Assembly (NCBI GenBank): GCA_932294295.1
Contig: OW028583.1
Span: 2,619,501 to 2,683,500, forward strand
Source of the DNA: Alitta virens
Taxonomy: Eukaryota > Annelida > Polychaeta > Phyllodocida > Nereididae
Length of the DNA stretch: 64,000 nucleotides
Reading direction: 5' to 3'
Translations under genes and position numbers: made by a program
Shown here: one piece after another, positions 1-12,182 of the stretch
How the letters are laid out: every line of letters begins with the position of its first letter
Position numbering within the stretch: the first letter of the stretch is position 1
Notes under the pieces: model-generated
The model's input: the letters and a program-made list of their open reading frames with translations, nothing else
What the model was told of the DNA's origin: nothing
Databases searched by the model: none

Positions 1-194
1 ATCAACTTTGATCCAATATTAGACCTACTTTTCAAGGTCACAGACCCCCAACCCCAGAAAGGCAAAATTACAATATTTCAAAATGGATTATTTCTGTACT
101 AATGAAGTTACAGAAGACTGTTTGTCAGTGACCATCGTACTATCACCCTGCATCATAAATTGAGACCTGTAATGAGGGTAAAGGGGTAATACCC

Positions 195-515
195 CCAATA
201 GAGTCTTTTCACTGAGCAGCCCTGAATTCAGCAAGACATAAGTCTTATTTCTCCTCTTCTTACTCATTTTGCTTTTCAGACATAGAAAACCATAACACAG
301 ATTCCATAAGTATAATTTTCTCAGGGAAATAATAGAAATCAACTGAATGATAAAATGTCAAATATACATTATATATGCACTAAAAATACTGCTGCTATGA
401 TGCAGTTTGCTGCAGCCAATCACAGTCAAGGGCGGGAACTTTTTCAGCCAATAGAATTGCAGTATTCTGTTGTAGCCCCCTGGTGGAAATATCGACAAGC
501 CTGCCATGAAAAACC
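195..515 (+). repeat. interspersed repeat, inverted partner at 25.6 kb
   Basis: This stretch matches the reverse complement of 25590-25888 over about 300 bp. Shared landmarks include AAGGGCGGGAACTTTTTCAG and the block around CTGAATTCAGCAAGACATAAG-type sequence. It contains no convincing reading frame. The two copies lie in opposite orientation, one intergenic and one in NPC1 intron 11, so this is a dispersed element rather than a local duplication. The superfamily is unknown. Confidence 0.75.
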
Positions 516-540
516 TCTACTAAAAAGCGGTTAGGATTCG

Positions 541-1303
541 AAATTTGAAGAACCGGAAGTCAGAAAGAGATACTGAGCATGGATTTTGTCTGACAAAAAT
601 CCGGTGCGGTGTAATTTTGGGAGGCAATTGGGTGAAGGGCTTTAAAAAATTAAGTTTTTTACCCCGAAACTTTAACATTTTATAACTTTGGTTTGGTTCA
701 ATTGAACCATATTTGAGTCACATATAGTCCTTTGGCACGTAAACTTAAATCATGAACATTTTACCCAGAGTCATCCACAATGCCTTGTGCCAGTTTGTAG
801 AAAGACCGTCATTGTAGAAATTTGGTGTAAATATATTTGCCCTGACCTCTGTAAATATCTACATATTCACTTCCCACACAAATTAAGAAGCCTTGCAAGA
901 GTGAACTTAAATTCCCTACATATGTACATGTTTGATGAATGAAATATCAGAATAGTGGAGCCGTCAAGTTGTTATCTGTGAGGTTCGATTTTCACTGAAG
1001 AAAGAATAGCAAAGATACAGAACTGTGTTTGCTGAACCACTGCAAATGTGAGAAAATTTTAAAACAATAATGGCCTGGGTGTAAACTGTGACAATAGACC
1101 TATGCGCTTATTTATGGTGCCAAAAAGTAGAAATATATATTGCAATACAATTTCAGAATGTACCATTGCTTAGACAGTAATTAGTTAAGTGCCTACAGAT
1201 AGAATGACAAATCACCAAATTTTTAGGGCCAGGGTTTAGGGATGGTGCAAACAACATTTTCCGCAACAAAATTTTTTTTTAAAGTCTAAATGAAATCTCG
1301 AAA
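541..1303. other. intergenic, nothing recognised
   Basis: No reading frame, RNA gene or repeat structure was recognised in this AT-rich stretch. Confidence 0.5.
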
Positions 1304-1888
1304 ATGTTCAAAATATGGTTATCTTATATTTTGAAGGTCAACCATTCAGTGTGACCATTTAGTTGTTTAAAATATGGTTATCTTTATATTTTGAAGGTCA
1401 ACCATTCATTGTAACCATTTGGTTGTTTAAAATATGGTTATCTTTATATTTTGAAGGTCAACCATTCATTGTAACCATTTGGTTGTTTAAAATATGGTTA
1501 TCTTTATATTTTGAAGGTCAACCATTCATTGTAACCATTTTGTTGTTTAAAATATGGTTATCTTTATATTTTGAAGGTCAACCATTCATTGTAACCATTT
1601 TGTTGTTTAAAATATGGTTATCTTTATATTATGAAGGTCAACCATTCATTGTAACCATTTGGTTGTTTAAAATATGGTTATCTTTATATTTTGAAGGTAA
1701 ACCATTCATTGTAACCATTTTGTTGTTTAAATTAGGCCATCTTTATATTTTGAAGGTCAACCATTCATTGTAACCATTTGGTTGTTTAAAATATGGCTAT
1801 CTTATATTTTGGAGGTCAACCATTCATTGTAACCATTTGGTTGTTTATAATATGGCCATCTTTATATTTTGAAGGTCAACCAATCCCA
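1304..1888 (+). repeat. 60-bp tandem array, about 9-10 units
   Basis: The unit is 60 bp (it includes AAAATATGGTTATC and GAAGGTCAACCATTCATTG) and recurs almost perfectly at 60-base spacing, with one-base length changes only near both ends. Because 60 is divisible by 3, the array is open in one frame for 136 codons as a 20-residue repeat. That frame has no homology I recognise and is most simply a by-product of the period, so I do not call a gene. Confidence 0.95.
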
Positions 1889-2110
1889 GGCCAGGGTTCA
1901 ATCCCAGACCCATGTTCTATAGGGCACCTTTCATGAGCATTATCCTAGCTGGATGTCGTTCAGATGAGACGTTAAATTGGCAGTCCCTTGTACACAGTGT
2001 CTATGCTGAGGCAAGTAAAAGATCCCACCCATAGGGTAAATGTGTAACATGGGTGGACTCCTCTTCTCTGTGCACTTCCAATATCTATCTATCTATCTAT
2101 ATTTTAACCA
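1889..2110 (+). mobile_element. tRNA-derived SINE, truncated copy
   Basis: The stretch starts with a B-box-like GGGTTCAATCCCAG. The body is shared with the fuller copy at 44878-45165: CTTTCATGAGCA, GCTGGATGTCGTTCAGATGA and GTGTCTATGCTGAGGCAAGT followed by AAAAGATCCCACC. It ends near a short ATCT microsatellite, as SINE tails often do. The tRNA-like head is mostly missing. Confidence 0.75.
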
Positions 2111-2957
2111 TTCTTTTTATTTGAAACAAGGTAAGGCATTAATGCCGCATTATGCCCCTAAATACTGCAGACAGCAGCTGAAAACTCTGAAAACAGCAGT
2201 TCAATTACCACCCACTGAGCTGGGTGCCCCCCGGGAGAAATTAGCAGAACATAATGCTACCTCAGCCATCTAGTGGGAATACATAGACCCACCACTAAAA
2301 CTCTTTGCCAAAACTTAAATGGATGCTGAAAGCCAGTTGCTCAACAAGGGAACCATACAGAGTCTTGTGCTTCAGGAAAATCAATAAATGGAATGGTAGA
2401 AAATAAGCGAAGTGCTGCAGATAAGCTGTGGTCAAAGACTATTTATTGCCAAGAAGCGCCACTCCCCATACTTCACATTGTAAACATTGTGCCTCCTTCC
2501 CCCAGAATTCCCGGCAGGCCGGGCATTCTGGGAGTAGTAGGCGCTAACTACAACACCCCTAGTGGACAATAAAATTGATTTGAAATAGCGCTTCCAAGTC
2601 CGTAATTTCCTCAATTTGACAGTTAAAATAAGTTACTATACCATTTCCACACAATTCCATTGTCCTACAGGCCGAATGAAGCAAAAATATTAGATAGTTA
2701 TCTGCACCATTGTACAACGTCAACACTGAACAGTCTGAAGACCTCAACTCTATTTGTCAATGACGTCATACGTTAGCGGCAGTATGATGTTGCCAATTGT
2801 TCTCTGTTAGTGACATCATCAGCTCAGTTGCGCCTCCTTTCCCCAGCATGCATGGCGCGTTCTTCTTATGAGAGTGCCTGGTCTTGGTAATCTTCTTTGC
2901 TGTGGTCAGAGTACTACCAATGCTCACCCTGGTGGAATAGGATAGGCAAGTTAGGCA
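2111..2957. other. intergenic, nothing recognised
   Basis: Short open frames here show no family resemblance. No RNA gene was seen. Confidence 0.5.
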
Positions 2958-3055
2958 GGGGTGTCGATTCGTGGGGGGGGGGGGGGGGATATATACCCCT
3001 GCATGGGGCCTACTTTTTGGGAAGGGGGGGGGGGGGGGGTGATGCTATCATCCCC
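2958..3055 (+). mobile_element. poly-G 'GTCGAT...GGGATATATACCCC' element
   Basis: The stretch runs GTCGATT, a poly-G tract, GATATATACCCC, CTACTTTTTGGGAAGG and a second poly-G tract. The same order is found inverted at 46900-46975 and, split by an insertion, at 48564-48840. It is therefore a short dispersed element. Confidence 0.7.
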
Positions 3056-3062
3056 TCCTCAA

Positions 3063-3475
3063 ATTGTTGAAAATAACTAATGGGCCAATATTTCTGTTGG
3101 ATGCAAAATTCCCCGCCAGAAATATTCAGGGCATACTAAATTTGTGTGTTAACTAATGATTTTATCAGACATTATTACTAAAAATAAATCTTACATTGAG
3201 AAATTCCAGACTAAAACATTGGAAACACACTGGGTATGATGGCATGAAAAACTAATACTTAAATTATTTATTGTAAATTAAGACTAAATTGTTGTGCAAA
3301 AGTGGGCATGTGTAATGGTAAAAAAATATCATAAGACAAGAAGGCAGCATTTGTATATATATAAATACTTGAATGTGCTAAATCTGGAGACACAGTAACT
3401 TTAAGTTGACATAAATATACATATAATATAGCTTCGCTCACTCCTGGCATTGACAGCTACATATTATGAGCGAAG
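3063..3475 (+). repeat. ~400-bp repeat, copy 1 upstream of UQCC1
   Basis: This is nearly identical, base for base, to 4092-4476. Both include AACTAATGGGCCAATATTTC, TTGTGTGTTAACTAATGATT, GAAACACACTGGGTATGATG and a shared end ATAATATAGCTTCGCTCAC. The middle (GACCAAAACATTGGAAA-like, GGCATGAAAAACT) is also related to the copies at 6463, 18795 and 20085, so this is a MITE-like family. The two copies here are in direct orientation about 1 kb apart. Confidence 0.85.
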
Positions 3476-4091
3476 CTCCGCCGCCACAGGCGGCGAGCGC
3501 AGCTCACTTCCCGTAGTTGGCTGGGAACTGCCTAAGCGTCAGTTAGTCGCAGCGGCCCAGCGATTTCCCGTAGACGATAGGCTACACAGTGGACAAGCCA
3601 ACCGGAACTGGTTAAAAAATTGATTTCACTTATTATCGCTGTTCAAAAATACATGTAATCCTATGGAAGATCAACTTATTATCGTTTTTTTTTTGCCAAA
3701 TGGTCCAGAACGAGACTACGTCATCATGTCATAACAACGTCGTCGGTTCAAAAGTTGCGATGTCCATAATTTCGTGACGAATACACATCCAGCTTGAAAC
3801 TTGGAGAAAACTTGTTTCTCCAACTGTAAAAATTCTAACTGTGACTAGAAATAGTGTTTATTTAAGGGGAACTCACCAGATATGAATAACAAATCATCTT
3901 GAATCGATCACGCTCGCGCCAACGACATTGTTGCGATGACGTTTTATCACACCAGGGGGCAGTTGTAAGCGATCGCAGCGCCCCTGGCGGCTGAGAAACG
4001 CATTACAATTATCTGACTTCTTTTGCCTCTAAAATTGTTATCTATTGTCCGATTTTGAAAATTTAAATACCTACATGAAGTCCAATTAATA
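3476..4091. other. spacer between the two repeat copies, GC-richer start
   Basis: The stretch begins with a GC-rich run containing a small hairpin (CCGCCGCC ACAG GCGGCG). The rest shows no gene. It lies 0.6-1.2 kb upstream of the UQCC1 start and could include promoter sequence, but no specific element was recognised. Confidence 0.4.
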
Positions 4092-4476
4092 GTTGAGAAT
4101 AACTAATGGGCCAATATTTCTGTTGGATGCAACATTCCCAACCAGAAATATTCAGGGCATACTAAATTTGTGTGTTAACTAATGATTTCATCAGACATTA
4201 TTACTAAAAATAAATCTTACATTGAACTAAAACATTGGAAACACACTGGGTATGATGGCCTGAAAAACTAATACTTAAATTATTTATTGTAAATTAAGAC
4301 TAAATTGTTGTGCAAAAGTGGCCATGTGTAATGGTAAAAAATATCAAAAGACAAGAAAACAGCATTTGTATATATATAATTACTTGAATGTGCTAAATCT
4401 GGAGACACAGTAACTTTAAGACATAAATATAATATAGCTTCGCTCACTTCTGTCATTGACAGCTACATATTATGTG
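4092..4476 (+). repeat. ~400-bp repeat, copy 2 upstream of UQCC1
   Basis: Direct near-copy of 3063-3475 with scattered substitutions and small deletions, ending about 165 bp before the UQCC1 start codon. Its proximity means it could sit in the UQCC1 promoter or 5' UTR. Confidence 0.85.
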
Positions 4477-4641
4477 GACATAATATTAAAAAGAGCAAAG
4501 GAGATTACCTGAATGCCACTGTTTTCTAGCAAGTAAAATTAATTAACGAAGAGTGGCGCTGAGGTCTCAAGCCCTCTGGTGGAAATATGAGAAATTATTG
4601 TGTAAGAAGCAGACGCTAATGTCCTTGAGAACTTAACAGAA

Positions 4642-7600
4642 ATGTTGAGATCTTTGGCAAAGATATCGGTCTGTAGGCCATCATTTGGGTTAACCAAAGT
4701 AACAAATGAAGTAGTTAGCTTTGGAAAGGTATGTTGGGAACTTTTTACATGGTTGTTTTCATTCATTAAGAGCGATGTAACATGCTGCTGGACGATAATA
4801 TGGGAAATGGCAATTCTCTTACATTATGAAACATGTTATATCAAGTAACCTCCATAAAGCATCAGATAAATCATATGCAACAAAATGTTAACAATTTATG
4901 TGTATTTTTTGTGTGATAGGTGCAGACAAGGGCCCTCACAACAACATCATGCTGTTGTCATCAAAAATCTCCAAATCATTTGCATTCAAATAATGCATTT
5001 CATTTTCAAACAACAGTTCCTAGGTCTACATTACAACGTGTAGGTTATGTAGTTTTCAACTATATCTGTTGTGGAAATTAAAATAAATTGAAATGTAAGT
5101 GCAAGTATTTATAGTAAATTATTATTTATTGTTTTAACCATTTCTTTCTTAATTCTAATCCAGGGCTTTAGTTCAGCAACTGTTTCCGAAGGTATATTTT
5201 CTAAGATCATGGGAAGCATTGGTTTTGAAGGACGATTCAAATACAGCAGAACTGTAAGTGTAAAATATTCAGTATTAAAATGCATTGATAAATTAGGACA
5301 TATATTTGTTAAAAATCATTCATACCCAGTGATGGAAGTGGGAAATGTTAGTCAGGGTAACTCATGCCCAAACAGCCTGGCCACACAAGACGGCTTGGGG
5401 CGAAAATTAAAATTTCAATACATGTAATTAGATTTAAAGAAATTATATTTATTAAAAATGTGATATTCAAGTTTATGAATATTTGAACATAGTATATGTA
5501 TGATAAATGTTTCTCTGTGTTATTGACTAAGTGGTATTTAATAAACATTGCACCCATCAGTCCAGTTGAATTGGGGCATTCAGAAACTCATAGATGGTTA
5601 TGGTTATTGACAGTTGCTACATACAGTTTTGGAGATTTGCCACAGCATAAAACTGGTGATGATGAAGGCAAACCTCAGGTGAAGGGCCATCATTCGGTGG
5701 CAGGGCCATGGGTTGGCAGGCCATTCACCTGGACATATGGCCCCAACCCTGGGAGGCTAGCTAGCTCTCTTGTGGATAAATTTGGCAAACAAAACCAGGA
5801 AGACTGGCCCCTTTCCAGATAGCACTAGCCCATGGGAGGTTGGTACCGTAACCTGAAAGGTTGGCCGAGTAAGGAATTTGGCCCCTTCACGAGAGATTGG
5901 CCCAGGAAGATAGCCCTAGGTTGAGCATGGCTGGTACCTGCACCATGAAAGGTTGGTCCTGGTCATTGGCAGCGGTCAACAAGGCTCCCCCTTCACCAAA
6001 TGATGACCCATTCACCAGGTTCAATAGCCAAAATCATCTGTTGCCACATGCAGTGCCAGTAGCCAAACTGTTGTAGCCACCGTATATACCTACAATGTTC
6101 CAGCTAGGTCATTTGAGCATGACGCTGCGCCATACCTGTTGCCCCTTGCACCATGCCCGACTTTGTTAGCGCCATGCCCGAAATTAAGTGAATTTTTTAT
6201 ATATTTTTTTGCTTTTCAATTAGCTGGGCGCCCTATGAGTCTATTTAGGTGCCCTAATATTATTGTGCCCAATGCCTAATTCAAATCCTAGCTGGAACAC
6301 TGACCTACCATGTCAAGAGCCCATTTTATCTATGGACACTTCACCTGCACCTAGGACCAAAATTTCCGATGCTACCTTTAAAAATCAAAATGATATAGCA
6401 ATGTCATTGGGGAGATGTAGCATTGCAGAGCTATGGACACTTCAATGAATCTATCAGGCATTAAACTTCAAAAAATAAATGATTCATTGAAAGAAATCAC
6501 GACCAAAATATAGGTAATACAATGTTGAGTATTGTGACGTCTTCACTTGGTTTATATTGGATTTTTGGTGGCATGAAAAATTAAATACTAGGTGAAGTTT
6601 ATTTATGTTATAGAGAGATCGTGAACCCACCAAGGCTCTGGATGGTAGGTAATCAGTATTAAGAAGACAATGAAGTGAATGCAATAGATTTTGGCCACTG
6701 TCATATTGAGTGACAATCCAGTTTTAACATTGCAGGTTTTCACGGAATTAGGTCCTCACGGAATTAGTACGGTACATCAGCTAACTCTACTTATCTGTCT
6801 TTTCAGATTATGAGACGGTCCGCTCTTAGGCTATACATGTGTGCGGTGGAACTTGTGGACTATGATATTTTCTTTAAAGGTATTATATTTAAGCCTATGG
6901 TTTTTGTTGTTCCAGTAAGTAGATACTGAAAGTTTTAAAATTGACCTTAATGCCACAATTTTTATTAACATATATATTTCTTCGATTTCGGTTTTTAATT
7001 GTCACATTGTAAATACATTCTACTGTTCTTATATATGTAAATCTCTAAATTAAGGCAACAAAATAATATTATTATTATTGGTAGGGTTGGGACGATTCAC
7101 CGATTATCGCCGACAATCGTCGCTAAAGACTTACGATTCAATGCATCTGGCAAGAATCGATTCCGAGCGATATGTGCACGGCCACGCACGATTGCAAAAT
7201 ATCCAGAGAATATCTGAGAGTGTACTTGGCTACACAGCATGAATTGCCACAAATTGCAATTAAACTGGTCATTGATTCTTCAAACTTAGGCTCTATGGCG
7301 TTCAATAGGAATTGTAAGAGAATTAATTTTGCCTCTTTTTCTGGTCATTGAAAGTCAATTGCACAATTGCAATTGACTTTCAATGACCAGAAAAAGAGGC
7401 AAAATTTAAGGAGCGTGACACACAAGAAGAGATTAAACCCTCGTACCTTCCAATTAGTAAATTTCAAAAGACGGAGAGCATGAATGAATTAATTAATTTT
7501 ACTGACATGTAGAGGTCACAAATGACCTATAGATATGTCGCAAAAGATTTCCAAAGAATAGGCCTATCTGTATTTTTAGGTGGACTTTTCCAATTTTTTT

Positions 7601-10600
7601 TGAAGAAAAGGAACCGACATGCAGTTAAATGACCAATGGTCACTGAAACGGGTTGAAATGAATAAATATAACAAAGTACAGAAGAATCGGTGCAAAAAAT
7701 ATGTAAAATTCAGAATCAAGGCTTGAATCGAAAATCTTCCCGAGTAACAAATGAATAATTAACTCGCTTGCTGAAACAAACTTCCCCAACCCTACTAAAT
7801 AGATGCTAATCTGAATTACTCATGCCAAATTAAATCGCATGACAATTTAATAATCTTGTAAAACATGTATTTTCTATTTTGTTAAGTAACGACTAGGTCA
7901 TTCTTGTCGCTTATAATCATGTTTTTTTTTTTGTGTTTCTTTCCCACAGAACTTCCGATTGAAGATACATTTTATTCATGGTTTAAAATAACAGAACTGC
8001 ACATGTGGTAGGTATCTATGACAGAATACATGTATTTAAATTTGTAGCAACATGACTGGGATATTCTTAAACATTGTTAAAAAGATATCCTTTTTGCAAC
8101 TGCCTCAGTAAGGCAGACTCAAGACTCAAACTGGTTTATTCGACGTAAAAATGTCTGGGAGACCCCTAATGGCCTAGTGGCGCCACCCTTTGCAAAAAAA
8201 AAAGAATAAAAAATATATATTACGTGTATTATGATATATTGGGTAAACAAAAATTACGAAGACTGTGACAAACTTAAAATATTGTGAACATGATCCATTA
8301 TATAACGATAACATGGAAGTAGGTGTACCTGTTGAAGTTACAAAACGAGGATCAGAAATTCAGACATGATGCCAGTTTGAAAGGATGGTGTCTGTGTTTG
8401 TGTCTACGTCTCGATGCTACAGGGTCTGAAGCTTAGTCGGCTTATATGACCAGCTGCCAGAGGCAGACGTAATGATGAGATGATAAGGCTGCTTGGAGTC
8501 CACACCATGTTATATATTTACCCCTTGGACTCCCAATATATCAATGTCTCAATATCAATGCCTCGATTTCCATGTCTGAATGCTATGACCAGCTGCTGCC
8601 AGAGGCAGACATAATGATGAGATGATAAGGCTGCTTAAGAGTCCACGCCATGTGTTCTATATGATGTCGTCGGACTGAAATAAGTACAGATGTTGTTCAA
8701 TATGTTGTTGAGAATGTTTTTTCCTAATTTTAGGATGTGTATGGTGAGGTTGTCGGCAGAGGGCAAGGAAGGCATTTTCTTACGAAATAACACGGTTAAA
8801 AACTTATGGGAGGATACGGAGAAGAGAATGAAAAAACTCGGGGTAAGGCAATGACATATATATAGCTTATTGTACATTTTTATAGAGGGCTGCGCATTCC
8901 ATATCTATCTAGATATAAAATTTATGGAGTTATGTAGTGTTGGAACTGAGGCCACGAAAGCTCCCTGTCTCAGTACAGTCATGGGCAGTACGCCTATATT
9001 TTATCATTTAACAAAGCTTACAAACTTACGGTCAGCACCAGCCATAAATTTCAAATACTGGAGTTCTAGATCGACATGTATCTCATGCACTGTCTTAAAA
9101 AAAAATCAAAATTTACTAATTTTTGATCTCGATTATATTGCCAAACCCACTTTTCGGAGCATAATATTTTTATAATGCAACCAACCTCCATATTTAGTAT
9201 CGAGTTTAGGGATAAGAATGTCCACATTTCACAAACATGAATACACTAGCAGTAGAATTATTTTTGTCTTTAGTATTTGATTGAATTTTTCTTGTGCCAT
9301 TCAGGGTGTCGACATGCAAAGCAGAAAAGAAGGATTGGAACTTCTCGCTGAACACTTGAGGGCATCTGTATTTTCATATGATGAGGTAGGCCTAAATGCC
9401 GAAGTAATGTGTTACAATAAGTTATTTAGGTTTAGTACAGGACCCAAATTTATGACCATATTTGGCGTCCAAGGAATATAAAATATATCACTATTTTGAC
9501 CAAGTTTTGAAGTTTTAGTGCAGTAAGAAAAACATTTATGATTGATAGTCGGGTTTTTTTCGGTGGAAGCCCCAAGAAACATTGAAAATAAACTTTTATC
9601 TTGCTTTAAAAATTTAACCACTGTTATATGTTTGTGATGCCATCCATTGAAATCAAGAATTTGTCGTCATAAGCATTGCAACAAGGCTCGCTAAATATGT
9701 TCACAGATCTGGGCCTGCCATAGTACACTTTTTCCAGTTATTCCTTACAAAATTTAATGAAGCTCAGCCTATATTGATCTATATGACATATAATGGCAAC
9801 TTCATGTTATAAATCACAACGAAGAAAAAAAGTGAAATTTCATGATTTATTTCAGCTCTTACCACACAGTCGCAGTTGTCAAATTGTCTTTCATCATGGT
9901 GGTACAATAGTAGTTTTCTAATAACGGCACTTGTAAAATTACAGATGTATTCAACGGTGAATCATTTTGCTGTTATGTTGTACAAAATAATAACTCTTGC
10001 AAAATTACTTAGCGACTTTTCTTTGATTTCAGGGTCTCATGGCTGGTGATAAAGAATTAGCCTCGGCACTATGGAGAAGTTTCTTCGATGAAAAATGTGA
10101 CGATCCAGAAAAAATAGCATTACTAGTAGAATACGTTAGGAAACAAGTAAGAATAATGAGCAATGATTATTGTGAATGCATGGTTATTTTCGTACAATAC
10201 CTTTTTTTTCCTGTTCACTATTATTTATAATAGTTTAGTTTTGGTATATTAATACATATGAAAACATGTGAAAAATACTAAGAAACACATACTTTACTTT
10301 TTAAACATTTTCTTTGAAATGGATAACTTATCAATGTTTCTTTCTTTGTATAATTTTTTAATTCTTGATCGGAACACTTCTTAGGGATCACTGAATTTTT
10401 TTCCTAGAAAAATCGCTCAGATCATATAGTGCTCATTAAATAATTATATGGATTTATATGTACAGTCTTTCGTTGTATTTCCATTATGCCAATATCTTAG
10501 AACATTTCGTTGTATATATTTCAGCTGCATCACATTGATGGAGTGAGCTCCAGTCTCTTAATGAGGACGGGAATCGTCACATTTTTGCCGCTAAAGGGGC

Positions 10601-10656
10601 CGGAGGATAAACCAAGGACTAAACAGATATTATTAGAAATTACGAGGAGAGTCTGA
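4642..10656 (+). CDS. UQCC1: ubiquinol-cytochrome c reductase complex assembly factor 1 (CBP3-type chaperone)
   Basis: UQCC1/Cbp3 is a mitochondrial chaperone that binds newly made cytochrome b and starts complex III assembly. Nine coding exons are: 4642-4728, 4920-5039, 5164-5253, 6807-6879, 7950-8007, 8734-8842, 9305-9385, 10033-10146, 10525-10656. They sum to 864 nt (287 aa; human UQCC1 is about 299), all GT-AG with matching phases. The N-terminus (MLRSLAKISVCRP...) is basic with no acidic residue, as expected of a mitochondrial presequence. The ubiquinol-cytochrome c chaperone domain covers roughly residues 95-260. It holds the conserved blocks FEGRFKYS, ALRLYMCAVE, WFKITELHMWMCMVRL, SALWRSFF and LLVEYVRKQ. 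The ATG at 4642 is the first in frame and begins the presequence. The C-terminus diverges from vertebrates. A poly(A) signal lies at 11296. The gene is tail-to-tail with NPC1. Confidence 0.93.
6086..6298 (-). repeat. ~200-bp interspersed repeat, copy 1
   Basis: In UQCC1 intron 3. Its reverse complement matches 16138-16325 and 34428-34625. Shared pieces are AGAATATTAGGGCACC-type, TTGGGCGCCCAGCTAG, a poly-A run, GGCATGGTGC and CATGCTCAAATGG. No coding sequence was seen. Confidence 0.7.
6463..6700 (+). repeat. MITE-like repeat sharing a tail with the 20-kb copy
   Basis: In UQCC1 intron 3. It shares CATTGAAAGAAATCA, ATTGTGACG, GGCATGAAAA and then a near-identical ~60-bp tail (GGTAGGTAATCAGTATTAAG through TTTTGGCCACTGTCAT) with 20150-20445. 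Same family as 18795-19208. Confidence 0.75.
7082..7794. mobile_element. non-autonomous DNA element with TAGGGTTGGG ends
   Basis: In UQCC1 intron 4. The left end TAGGGTTGGG and right end CCCAACCCTA form a 10-bp terminal inverted repeat around about 710 bp with no usable reading frame. The ends resemble hAT-type termini. I saw no clear 8-bp target duplication, so the class is uncertain. It contains the perfect hairpin at 7325-7408. Confidence 0.55.
7325..7408. repeat. perfect ~40-bp-arm hairpin
   Basis: Two ~40-bp arms are exact reverse complements around a loop of about four bases near 7365-7368. Arm 1 begins AATTTTGCCTCTTTTTCTGG and arm 2 ends with its complement. It lies inside the 7082-7794 element, in UQCC1 intron 4. 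Confidence 0.9.
8117..8670. repeat. repeat region with ~142-bp direct duplication
   Basis: In UQCC1 intron 5. TATGACCAGCTGCCAGAGGC and the following AATGATGAGATGATAAGGCT block near 8443 recur near 8585. The left boundary, ACTCAAACTGGTTTATTCG, resembles a segment at 43442. Read on the minus strand this could be the 3' end of a LINE (it carries AATAAA), but there is no reverse-transcriptase frame. Confidence 0.5.
9424..9620 (-). mobile_element. GCGGACCC MITE, truncated reverse copy
   Basis: In UQCC1 intron 7. It begins with GGTTTAGTACAGGACCCAAA and continues with TTTATGACCATATTTGG and TTTTGACCAAGTTTTGAAG. It matches the reverse complement of the right half of the copy at 24451-24755. The far end is lost. 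Confidence 0.65.
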
Positions 10657-11295
10657 GAACCTTCAAACAGTATTACAGAGACAGTTGCTGCTGCTAAAAA
10701 TAGAAACTGCTGCAGTGAGACACCTGGTGGATACTAATAGATACTTGATCTAATCACAGAGAGACACCTGGAGGAGATTATTGAAACCTTACCGGCTGTT
10801 TTTTTTACTTCTTTAACACTTAAAAAGAAGCTTATAATAATACTTAAAAAATACTTTAATACTTAACCCTTCAAAAAGAACTCCTATTACTTATACCCTT
10901 TTTCTCTAAGTTTCGCAGCATGTCAGTTAAGTGCTACTAATTAAAGGTAGATTTACAATTGTGAATGTGTCTCTGAAACATGATCTGTATCAATTGCATC
11001 AATGTGCTGTTACAAATGTCCCTTGCCGAGTGCTGTTACGCATGAAGTCTATTTCAGTTGGTATGAGCTTTCGGCTGTCAGCTCCTTCTAACTTTGAGTT
11101 ATCAAGTACATAATAATAAGCTAAATATGATTGTGTTGTATATTGAGCTTATTTGTTAGTAATGATTTCTAAAAACTCCGAAGCTCATGAACAGAAAACC
11201 ATTGTATTCTTCAAACTACGGACAATGGATTGATTGTATGACTGAATTTGTATTTATTATTTATTTAATGTTATGTGGATTAATGTATATAATTG

Positions 11296-11301
11296 AATAA
11301 A
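11296..11301 (+). terminator. poly(A) signal of UQCC1
   Basis: AATAAA lies 640 nt after the UQCC1 stop codon. It is the clearest canonical signal on this strand before the MITE at 11820. Confidence 0.6.
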
Positions 11302-11819
11302 TCACAAATTTCTGGAATGTATTAAGCGTGTCTTATTTCTTAGCATTTGGTGCTTTCATGCTTAATACCTTATTTGTCACCTTAGTTTTTTTTTAATACC
11401 GTCCCAAGATTACATTAGTTTTATGACCGCATGCAAAAATGTAGGTCTGCATTTGGCCCTGAAGCTATTAAACCCACTTTGATGAGGTATTATAGCTGAA
11501 CTTCTCTCTCCGTGCTACTGGTGTCCCCACAGGGTTCCCGCGGGTTAAGAAGTCTTAAAAAGTAAGGCCCATATAAAGTCTACTTACATTGTCTTATTTT
11601 GATGTAATTGGAAAACTAAGGCCAAAAATTGTTCATCGGCCAATATTCAGACTTCTGGTAAATATAAACGAATTGAAATTATGACTTTCTTTTAATACAC
11701 AACTACATATACCCTGATTTTTTTTGGGCGAAATTAAAAATATTGGTGAAAATTACTATATCAGTGGTCTTATTTTTCATGTGCGCATGGTATTATGTCG
11801 TATAAAAAGGCTTACTTCG

Positions 11820-12056
11820 GAAAAAGTACAGTATAGCGGACCCAAATTTATGACCATATTTAGCGTGCCTCGTTGCCTGGCTTCTGACGTAAAATGCTTG
11901 AAATCAAACGACGGCGGATTTGATTTCATGGCAAGACATTGTTCTTTCTATTATTTTCTCGGGGGCTGCTGCCCACAAAAATAATGATATTTTTTAATAT
12001 TTCATGGACGCCATTTATGGGCATAAATTTGGGTCCGCTATACTGCACTAAACCCC
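11820..12056 (+). mobile_element. GCGGACCC MITE, full copy
   Basis: The left end GTACAGTATAGCGGACCC AAATTTATG and right end CATAAATTTGGGTCCGCTAT ACTGCAC are inverted repeats of about 30 bp around about 230 bp of non-coding DNA. Other copies: 24451-24755, 36651-36937, 56224-56520 and part at 9424. Confidence 0.85.
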
Positions 12057-12182
12057 TTAATTACTTCTCATGAAGGATAACCTGCACTGCATGACAAGCT
12101 ACCAGAAGCGGGCATGAGATAACACATTATGTCAATATTATATTTAAACGCTCGACGTAGTCAATAGATAGATGACGTCACC

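Noticed and set aside
1363..1773. 136-codon open frame made of a 20-residue repeat
   Set aside because: It is the in-frame reading of a 60-bp non-coding tandem array; single-base shifts at the ends break it and there is no homology or start context.
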